From NCBI GenBank assembly GCA_004151065.3, contig NWUY0300016525.1, positions 16,806 to 30,722 of the forward strand: a stretch of 13,917 bases of DNA. Direction: 5' to 3'. Position numbers and translations under genes: made by a program. Positions within the stretch are counted from its first letter, which is position 1. Every line of letters starts with the position of its first letter. Below are positions 7,422 to 13,917 of this stretch, piece by piece. Origin of the DNA: Larix sibirica (Eukaryota > Streptophyta > Pinopsida > Pinales > Pinaceae). Below the pieces are notes generated by a model. The model ran no database searches, was not told the DNA's origin, and saw nothing but the letters and a program-made list of their open reading frames with translations.

Positions 7422-10399
7422 CCATTAAACATTAGATCTACTATTTTAAAGATAAGACAATAAATGTAAAGTAGAGAGACATTAGTTCCCTTAGTAGGAA
7501 TACACCTCCCATTCCCTAGTTATGATGGAACCTCTCTAGAGGTTGTATGGTTGAAACTTCCAAGGTATGAATGGAATGAAGCCAATGAATAAGACCTAAG
7601 ATGAATCAATTAAACCTACAAAATTGAAGCCAAGCTAGCCACAAGACAACCCTATAGAGGTGTAGGAGATGATAGGTGCAAGTAGCCCTAGAGTGTTGAG
7701 CGAGGTTGAAGGATTTCAATGGAAAACCCACTCGTGTAGCTACAAATTAGGGTGGTTTTTAAAGATAAAGAGATTGGATGAACTTAAGAAACTTTCAAAA
7801 GAGGAAATAAATGGTATAAATAGGCAAGGTAGCAGCCTCAATGTGTATGTAAAACAACATGATATTATCCATTAGAGGGTCAATTTGTACAAAACCATCA
7901 TACCACACTTATTGATTGTGTATTGTAGGTTTGGTAAAATGTTTCTATGGATTTTAAGGTCCAAAAGGACTATATTACATGAATTGTGAACTCGCGATGT
8001 GCTACAACAAGGAAACTCACAACACACTTTCCATAAGAGATCAGAGAGGCTTTGAGGGGTTTAATTCAATTTGACTATGTAAATATCGAGTATGAAACAT
8101 GTTTAGGCTTCTATGGACCCAAAATTAGGCATCCTAAGTAACTATGGACCTAACTAAGGGGTATCTCACCCAAACTGGACCCATGAAGTTAAGAAATGGC
8201 CTAAATGGACACCCCAATGGTCAAAGTGGGTCAAATTGGTGACCAAGATCCAAAGAATAATGGGAGAAAGGTACCTAAGTAAATCACCCAAGTTTCAAAC
8301 ATCCCATAGAGATCCCACATCTACGCTAAGGTGAGGGGGACTCCAAGAAGGTAATCCATCACATTAGAGCAATTGTTGAGAGGATTTGTATCATCATCAG
8401 GTAGGTAAGGTATGAATGTGGCACACAAGAAAGAAAATATATGTCCTAATGGGTAGGAATATTTGAATACCCAAGTGTGAATCTCATATACTACATTATG
8501 TCCACCTTGCAGGTATTGTTATTCATAAAATGTAAATAATAGTGAATTGAAGAGGAGAGAAGCAGGAAAATACATGGGAGTAACCTAGAGGTCTTGTAGT
8601 GTGATATATGCCTCGATGTCACAAGGGGATCCTCCACTAGTTGGACCATGATATCCCACTATACAAGTGAAGGCACACATGCACCAAGCATCAGTGCCAG
8701 GTATAACTATAAGAGTGCCTCATGGGTTATTATGTTATTATCTAAATGATAGGAAAAAGAGAAAGAAGTGTCAACAACAAAGCAATGCATGCCAAATAAG
8801 AATTTCATATAGAGGAACAAACAAGCTTAACTACTATGTAAGCAAAATGGTAATTAAAGTAAGCAACATAAATGAATAAATTATACAATGAGTAGTGTAT
8901 CTAATGATACAATAACTAAATTGTGAGATTTATAAATAAGCATGTTCATATCATCATACGAGTGAAATAATAATCATGTAAGAAAGCATTAACAAGTCTA
9001 ATGATAATAATATCAACTACAATACAAAATCATTAGCAAGTAGTAAGGGTAAGAAATAAATACATGCAAGTGGGATCTAACAGTGTACGTGTACACTAGA
9101 ATGTGTTAGGTACCTACATCATAGAGGTTAGTGGCCATCCCTGAGTAGGGGAATGGGTAACAACACCAAGTATCAAATGAAGGACAAAGGATAGGGATGA
9201 AGAAAGAAGAGGTAGCGACACTAGGGCGAACTTAGAGAAGGAAAGAGGAATATGGGTCATGATTCTAGAGTGCAACTAGAAAATTCAAGAGGAAGAGAGG
9301 TGAAAAACTAGTACAAACCTAGAAAATGAAAGAGAAAGGAGGCAATAATAGTAGCTCGAACCTAACAAAGGCAAAAGAAGAATGGTGTGATTGGCGATCC
9401 CACTAGGATGTAATTGTATCAAGCTAGGACCTATTAGAAACGATAACCTAGGGATAAAATTACCATATATAAGGTGACCAAGGAAAGGATAGTAACCAAA
9501 AGTTGATATAGAGGAAGAGGTGGATCCCCCAAGAAGATGTTAATGGTCAAGAGGGGGGGTGCAACAAGGAAGGAAAAGGAGGGACAATAACTAGAGTATG
9601 AGACGGCCAAGACCGACATCAATATGTCCAAGTTGGCTCTATAAATCCTCATTTGAGAATAAGCTTTATAATTATTGGAACAACCATGCTAAGTGTATAA
9701 CTCTTTTGAAGTTTACCCAAGTTGTCTTTGGATATCGGCGGGAAGCTAAGGACAAAGAAGAACCTTGCCCCAAGTATTTGGAAGGTAGGAACAAGGGATA
9801 AGGGATGAAAAGAAGTTTACCCCAAGTTGATCAAGGTGAATGGGGAGGCAATGAGGTGGGGATCCCATACAAGGTTCCCTAAGAATGATCACACGTTTAA
9901 GGAGAAAATACAAGTGAGGTTGGGGGAGGATTCCAACCTAGATGTATGAACTTTAGGGAAATAAAAAGAGAAAAAGTTTCAAAGAAGTTGGGAAATTGGA
10001 TAGAATATATCAAGCAACAAAATTTACAAGAGACCTTAGGTATGTGAGATAAGGGAGTGGGATACCATCGAATGAAATAAGTCTTGTTTTTATAGAAGAA
10101 CAAGAGCATGCTCATAAAGGTGCAAGGACAACCATCATTGCATCCAACCAAGGGTGGTTAAGGAGAATATTGTACTTCAATTATCATAGGAGTGCTAAAA
10201 AATGTATGTCAACAGTGTTAGTGACAAGGGACAAGAGGATCTTAACAGTGGTGAGAGGCTTCATCTCAAATTTATTGAAACCCTAGAGGGTCTGAGTAGG
10301 AGAGAAGTGGGTATCACCTAGAACATGGAAAACATGATCCATTATGATATATAAGGCATAACTAGAGTCAACAATGACTCATTTGGTCATGAAATCATT
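7421..10399. other. Gene-free stretch, nothing recognised; part purine-rich
   Basis: About 3 kb without a supportable gene. Frames here (up to 84 codons on either strand) lack family motifs. From about 9170 to 9600 and again at about 9730-10010 the plus strand is strongly purine-rich (AGGAAG-type runs, G7 at 9551), which depletes stops in some frames and makes chance reading frames. TTGGCGATCCCACTAGG at 9391-9407 loosely resembles a tRNA-Arg-type primer site, but there is no other element structure. The whole may be an old, diverged LTR retrotransposon body, which I cannot show. Confidence 0.4.
9077..9109. repeat. Nested inverted repeat
   Basis: AGTGTAC (9082-9088) and GTACACT (9091-9097) form perfect 7-bp arms around a 2-base centre. 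Outside them CTAACA (9077-9082) pairs with TGTTAG (9104-9109). The inner part is a near-palindrome. No adjoining gene explains it; it may be a hairpin inside a decayed element. Confidence 0.7.
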
Positions 10400-10790
10400 C
10401 ACTAGTACATTTGGACCAAATTTCGATGGTCGTTTCGTCTCACTTTTGACCTCACACTGTCGGTATTTCGACAAACCATGGTTGGCCCAAACGTCATTTC
10501 ACATGCGGTCGGAATGCCGACATTTCAAACATCGTAGCAGAACCGACGGCATGACGTCGCATTTGTGACTAAAGCTAAACACTATTTTCAACTAAAAAAT
10601 ATACTTGTTAGCGTCTCTGTTGCGATGACCATACGTCGCAATGCCGTCGAAAGACCGTCTCTACCAACGATAGATTAATGTTGTCGCAGCAACGATAGGA
10701 AGTCAATTCTTTAAAAAAAATTCATCGTGTCGTCGCAACTCCGATGGAATATAGTCGCCATTCCAACGGAAGATAGTCGCTAGTCTAGTG
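10400..10790. mobile_element. CACTA-like (En/Spm) short non-autonomous element
   Basis: The left end CACTAGTACATTTGG fits CACTA-superfamily termini, and the right candidate end CTAGTG (10785-10790) is its 6-bp inverted match. Three-base flanks are ATT (left) and ATA (right), close to but not a perfect 3-bp target duplication. The interior carries the short CG-rich subterminal motifs typical of CACTA elements: GTCGCAATGCCGTCG (10635), GTCGCAACTCCGATGG (10732), GTCGCCATTCCAACGG (10754) and inverted forms such as GTCGGAATGCCGACAT (10508). By hand count there are 31 CpG in 391 bp, far above the flanks. No transposase is present, so it would depend on one supplied elsewhere. The family identity is better supported than the right boundary. 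Confidence 0.6.
10737..10780 (-). repeat. 22-bp tandem subterminal repeat of the CACTA-like element
   Basis: Two adjacent 22-bp units (10737-10758 and 10759-10780) match at 17 of 22 positions. Each ends on the plus strand in ATAGTCGC; read on the minus strand, each starts GCGACTAT and continues TTCC(A/G)T(C/T)GGA. They lie directly inside the candidate terminus TAGTCTAGTG (10781-10790). This is where CACTA elements carry their transposase-binding repeats; binding here is inferred from the family. Confidence 0.75.
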
Positions 10791-10985
10791 ATAGTATGTT
10801 ACCTCTCCAATAAAAATATGCATCTGGCTGTCGCATTTCGGATGGATTAACGTCATAGTTTCGACAGACAAAATTCACTATTGCAACGCTTTGGCATCGG
10901 AATGGAGACAGAAGTAAGTAGTAATTCCCGATGATATTGCTATACCACCGACGGTTTAGGTCATCAGAATTGTGACGATGTGAAT
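10791..10985. mobile_element. Further CACTA-type CpG-rich sequence, boundary unclear
   Basis: The CG-rich motif style continues beyond 10790: GTCGCATTTCGGATGG at 10830, TTTCGACAGAC, GGCATCGGAATGG and CACCGACGG, with about 10 CpG in 195 bp. A second CACTA occurs at 10876-10880, followed by TTGCAACGC. Either the true element runs to about 10985 and has lost its right terminus, or two related elements lie side by side or nested. The signal stops abruptly near 10982. Confidence 0.5.
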
Positions 10986-11158
10986 TTAAAAAAATATATA
11001 AATCTAATGGTTTAAAATAAATGCTCTTTTGAATGGGAGAAGGACATGATTTTCCAATGTGGAAAGGTGGGATTGCTTTGTTTTGAATCCGCTACATACA
11101 ACTTAACCATTCCCAGTCTAAGGAAGAGACTAGTCATCTCAACACTTAAAGGTGAAAC

Positions 11159-11407
11159 ATGATCCTAATCCATTCCCTTGGGCTCAACTCTCACTTTGGT
11201 CCATCCCACCTAAATGACATGTTAAAAATGCTTGAGTCCAGGTGCAAGTCCCATGGAATTTGGCACAATCGATACCCCTCATACTTGAAATCTAAGTTGA
11301 AGGAAGTCCATATTATGTGGTGTAGCCCCTCAAGGAGTGTTCTAGAAGCACTTCAAAAAAAAGGTGTAAGGTTCAATTATATGACTGATGATCCACATAA
11401 TGACTAA
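11159..11407 (+). CDS. Unrecognised 82-codon open frame
   Basis: I do not recognise the family. The frame opens at ATG 11159 just after an in-frame stop (TGA, 11153) and ends at TGA 11405. Its composition looks protein-like: LNDMLKMLESRCKSHGIWH, then KSKLKEVHIMWCSPSR, then SVLEALQKKGVRF, with a charged C-terminus. No signal peptide, membrane segment or known catalytic motif is visible. It may be a gene fragment, a decayed exon or chance. It lies about 170 bp to the right of the CACTA-like block, so fragment capture by a transposon is conceivable, but no element end is seen to its right. No clear splice sites or promoter support expression. Confidence 0.2.
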   Translation: MILIHSLGLNSHFGPSHLNDMLKMLESRCKSHGIWHNRYPSYLKSKLKEVHIMWCSPSRSVLEALQKKGVRFNYMTDDPHND

Positions 11408-12665
11408 ACATTCGGAAGTGGAAATAGTAGATAAGACAACTTTCCTTTACAAATCATTGCAAAATTGAACCAAATTTTTTTCCAACCATTTTATAAGAAT
11501 AACATTGCTTCTTAAGAGGGTGTTGCTTTGAACATATTATTTTGTAACTAATGATTAAAGATGAGGTGGACTCATGTACATGAGCTTAGGCCTCCGTCCT
11601 GGTGCCATTGAGGTTCGTAGTTGAATTACATAATAGATATTTAACCTCAGAAGGGATATTAAGCATTTATTTGTGTTGATATTTTGAATTCTCTATCATT
11701 TATAAATGTTAATAAATATATGAATGAATACATAATATGAATCAAAATATGTTTATCAACTTACACTTCAAGAAAATCTAATTTGAAACTTGAAAGTACC
11801 CAATTTGCACCAGTTTTCTATATCAGGAATTAAAATAACCTAGGAGGATTGTCCCATTGCACACCTTGATTCTATGAAACATATCCTAAAGTAACATGAT
11901 GCAAGTCAACTTTGGAAAATATCTACAAAGATAAGGATGCTAACCTTCTCGATATAGGAATGGGAATAGTCTAATTGGAGAGATCACAATAGGACCACCA
12001 GCTACAACCTTGCCATCATGCAACATGAATGCATGTAGGACATGAAAAAGATATCCAACAATGGTAACACTGTGGCTAAAATGTACCAGAAAATCACCAA
12101 TTTACGGACATTTCAATTAAAAAGTGTATTTGAATGTTTCATAGATCTATAAAGGTACCTGTTTAACATTGACAAGGAACTTCCTTGTAATATATGCACT
12201 ACTATAGGAGAATATACTTGGGTTTAGGAGTTTTCACATTATGAGAATCACTTTAACTATATAGATACATTTTAACAACAACCTTCACATATTAAATAAG
12301 GTAGGACGAGTGAATGATGATTCCAATTTTGATCTAGTGATTAGCAAATTAGATTTTTGTAGTGTTTTCTAATTTCTTTGTTCTAAGTAATATACAAAGT
12401 TGAAAAGTGTTAGTGTGAACTCTACTTACTATCCAATAATTTCCAAAACAATTTTATATGTAGAGTTAGGATTATACAAGTTGTTGTTCCAAATTATTTT
12501 ATTATCCAGTGTCTACACTTATGAAGCATACAATCCAAAATTCCAAGTTTTAACATTATTTTACTGTTTTAACTCTTAAGCGTTGTTTAATAAGATTTTG
12601 ATATGATTTTTGTTCACAAAGAGTACATGTTTTCTTACTATGAATTGAAATTCAATACCCCTATT
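11408..12665. other. Gene-free stretch, nothing recognised
   Basis: AT-rich sequence without reading frames of note, tandem repeats or element ends. By eye, CpG is sparse here. Confidence 0.5.
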
Positions 12666-12770
12666 CCCCCCCCCATGGGATCCAAGGGGTAGCAACCTTG
12701 GTAAACTCATGTCATGATGAAGAAGCAAAGTCTAGGGGAGAAAATCCCCCCACTAGGGTGTGGGGGCAAT
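12666..12770. repeat. Cluster of C/G-run hairpins, LTR-like
   Basis: A run of nine C (12666-12674) is followed by CCAAGG / CCTTGG arms around an 8-base loop (12682-12701). Next come GGGGA / TCCCC arms around a 5-base loop (12736-12750), within a wider CTAGGGG / CCCCCCACTAG pairing, and then GTGGGGGC. Many plant LTRs contain a decayed segment of the form CCAAGGGGC...CCTTGG, and this resembles one. No LTR boundaries or internal domains were found next to it. Confidence 0.4.
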
Positions 12771-13214
12771 GCAAAAACCCATCCATAAAACCTCTAAAAC
12801 ACTTAGTACACCAAGTTCCAATTATGCATGACAAGTTCTAGCCTGCACACATCAAGTTCTATCCCATGCACGAGCACCTTGATATCCTTCTGCATGTGAC
12901 CTTCAACAATTCGTTTTCCAACCTACATAGTCATCCAAGTCTATTATGCAATCCCAACTACTTTTATAATCAATTCTTGGCACATGTGTATGTAATAGGA
13001 TAACACAACTAGTTTTCTTTGTATCCATGATTGTTTTATAATTTTGTACTATCTCGGGTTTGGATTTGTCCTATGCATTGTACATCATGGGATATTGGTG
13101 TGAATCATGCAAAATAACTCAAAGAAGATTTGAATGAAGAACTTGATTGCTACTCAATAGTTCTATTATATGAAAAAACAAAATTTTTTCTTATAGACTT
13201 CTCAACTCATCAAG
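12771..13214. other. Gene-free stretch, nothing recognised
   Basis: No coding frame, repeat or RNA gene was recognised. It may be part of the same decayed element as the hairpin cluster to its left. Confidence 0.4.
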
Positions 13215-13237
13215 GCATATATGATGCATATATAAGG
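13215..13237 (+). promoter_or_regulatory. TATA-like site in an 11-bp tandem duplication
   Basis: TATATAAGG at 13229-13237 matches the plant TATA-box consensus. It is the second of two near-identical 11-bp units (13215-13225 and 13226-13236, both starting GCATATAT). A CpG-rich repeat block begins about 70 bp downstream, where an LTR or gene transcript could start. There is no coding frame on this strand to support a gene promoter, so a retroelement LTR is the likelier source. Confidence 0.25.
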
Positions 13238-13301
13238 GTGTTTTGTCATGAATAATTGGTTGTTCTCTTCAATCCAATAGTGTNTAGTTGTGTGTGAGAC
13301 T

Positions 13302-13326
13302 TGTCGAACCTGTCGAGATTTGTCGA
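13302..13326. repeat. Triplicated TGTCGA motif
   Basis: TGTCGA occurs at 13302-13307, 13311-13316 and 13321-13326, spaced 9 and 10 bases, and is followed by CAACGACG. It opens a CpG-retaining block that runs to about 13731. Confidence 0.8.
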
Positions 13327-13490
13327 ACAACGACGTGATTCTGTAAATTCTCGGCATGCTAGATCAGTTATACTAAACAAAAGCTCCAACATATGATTTC
13401 CAATTTCAAGTTGCAGTATTTTTCAGTGGTTCTCTTTGTCTATCGGCATTGAATAGAGAATTCCTCTCGAGAATTCATCATAGAACTCAA

Positions 13491-13587
13491 TGGTCCAAGA
13501 CGACTGTTTTGGAGATAATATTTGGTCGATTGCTTCCTCAGTGGTCGGAGACGACTATTTTGGAGATAATAGCTGTTCGACTGCTTC
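13491..13587. repeat. 46-bp direct repeat, two copies, 51-bp period
   Basis: Copy A (13491-13536) and copy B (13542-13587) both begin TGGTC and contain GACGACT(G/A)TTTTGGAGAT, then a variable middle and CGA(T/C)TGCTTC. There is no length change between copies. Copy A includes TTGGTCGAT (13522-13530), a motif found again at 13676, 13693 and 13723, with variant TTGGTCGG at 13714. Confidence 0.85.
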
Positions 13588-13849
13588 GACGACCATGACC
13601 ATAGAAAAATTTATTTAAACATGGGTGATGAATTTTAGCCAATTTATTTAAACATGGGCGATGACCATAGAAAAATTGGTCGATATTGTGCTTTGGTCGA
13701 TGGTGATTAAGGCTTGGTCGGTTTGGTCGATACATAATTATGAAGGTCTGCAATGGGCATGCTCTTGGATGCACAGAAAATTGGTCTATAATATCATCAC
13801 TTGCAAGTCTCAAATCGATCACCTCCGACTCTTTGCCAACAATGGCCAT
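13538..13849 (-). CDS. Doubtful 103-codon repeat-bearing open frame
   Basis: This is a minus-strand frame of 103 codons with no recognised family. Its N-terminal third (MAIVGKESEVIDLRLASDD) looks protein-like. Residues about 58-90 are repetitive (FFYGHRPCLNK, LAKIHHPCLNK, FFYGHGRR) because of the 33-bp DNA array, and the C-terminus covers the second copy of the 46-bp repeat. Stop-free frames arise easily when repeat length is a multiple of three, so coding is unproven. No signal peptide, membrane segment or promoter on this strand was seen. Confidence 0.15.
   Translation of the reverse strand: MAIVGKESEVIDLRLASDDIIDQFSVHPRACPLQTFIIMYRPNRPSLNHHRPKHNIDQFFYGHRPCLNKLAKIHHPCLNKFFYGHGRRSSRTAIISKIVVSDH
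13595..13677. repeat. 33-bp tandem array, two and a half units
   Basis: Units lie at 13595-13627, 13628-13660 and 13661-13677 (partial). Units 1 and 2 share AATTTATTTAAACATGGG followed by (T/C)G; units 1 and 3 share ATGACCATAGAAAAATT exactly. The 33-bp length keeps reading frame, and on the minus strand each unit gives an 11-residue repeat containing HPCLNK or RPCLNK. This could be coding or simply a minisatellite. Confidence 0.8.
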
Positions 13850-13917
13850 AGAGAGCGCCCAGGCAGGGAAGTAACACTTGTTCGAATCAACCCCCTTAGT
13901 GTAGTTATTGTGCCTTG
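13732..13917. other. Right-end sequence, nothing further recognised
   Basis: Apart from the start of the doubtful minus-strand frame, no feature was identified. The repeat block to the left may continue into an element that extends beyond the window. Confidence 0.4.

Noticed and set aside
9391-9407. TTGGCGATCCCACTAGG as a tRNA-Arg-type primer site
   Set aside because: It requires a gap and mismatches relative to the expected site, and no LTR end or gag adjoins it.
9897-10151. 84-codon minus-strand frame
   Set aside because: It is a product of purine-rich plus-strand DNA; no motif or homology was recognised.
13456-13476. GAGAATTC direct repeat around CTCGAG
   Set aside because: Too short and too common as restriction-site-like palindromes to support a function.
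264-13917. CRISPR array, tRNA or rRNA genes, bacterial operon
   Set aside because: No regularly spaced repeats with unique spacers, no tRNA-like or rRNA-like segments and no ribosome-binding-site-led gene runs were seen; the sequence has plant intergenic character.

Overview
The window looks like intergenic DNA from a seed-plant nuclear genome. It is AT-rich and poor in CpG, has no intact gene longer than about 120 codons, and contains decayed transposable elements. The clearest items are a broken Ty1/copia retrotransposon at the left end and a CACTA-like, CpG-rich DNA-transposon block near 10.4-11.0 kb. Long gene-free stretches of eroded repeats with large-genome character suggest a conifer or another large plant genome, but the sequence alone does not settle this. 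Two ambiguous bases (N at 4243 and 13284) show that this is draft assembly.

Layout. 1-2035: remains of the 5' half of a Ty1/copia element. It has an LTR end with TATA box and AATAAA (about 62-248), an initiator-Met tRNA primer binding site (251-263), a leader of about 1 kb with a decayed tandem repeat (664-826), and a gag pseudogene in one frame with four internal stops (1298-1846), fading into unreadable sequence by about 2035. No protease, integrase, reverse transcriptase, RNase H or 3' LTR was found. 2036-4939: no gene; a possible tRNA-Arg-type primer site at 2820 and a diverged 95-110 bp direct duplication at 3491-3867. 4940-7420: no gene; a C-rich tract (possible G-quadruplex on the minus strand), a 41-bp direct repeat, an extremely AT-rich tract, a perfect 30-bp tandem duplication and a (TA)n microsatellite. 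7421-10399: no recognisable gene; part is strongly purine-rich, and there is a nested inverted repeat at 9077-9109.

10400-10985: a CpG-rich island of repeated GTCGCAATTCCGATGG-like motifs that starts with CACTAG and, at 10790, has a candidate CTAGTG end. It resembles a small non-autonomous CACTA (En/Spm) element with further subterminal-type sequence to its right. 11159-11407: an 82-codon open frame with protein-like composition but no recognised family. 11408-12660: nothing recognised. 12666-12770: clustered C/G-run hairpins of a kind often seen in plant LTRs. 13215-13731: a TATA-like site followed by a second CpG-retaining block with short repeats (TGTCGA, TTGGTCGAT, a 46-bp direct repeat and a 33-bp tandem array), overlapped by a 103-codon minus-strand frame.

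No set of genes works together here. The readable biology is that of decaying transposons, and I found no convincing evidence of a new gene system. The most distinctive structure is the CACTA-like motif array; the second CpG-rich repeat block at the right end is the most open question.
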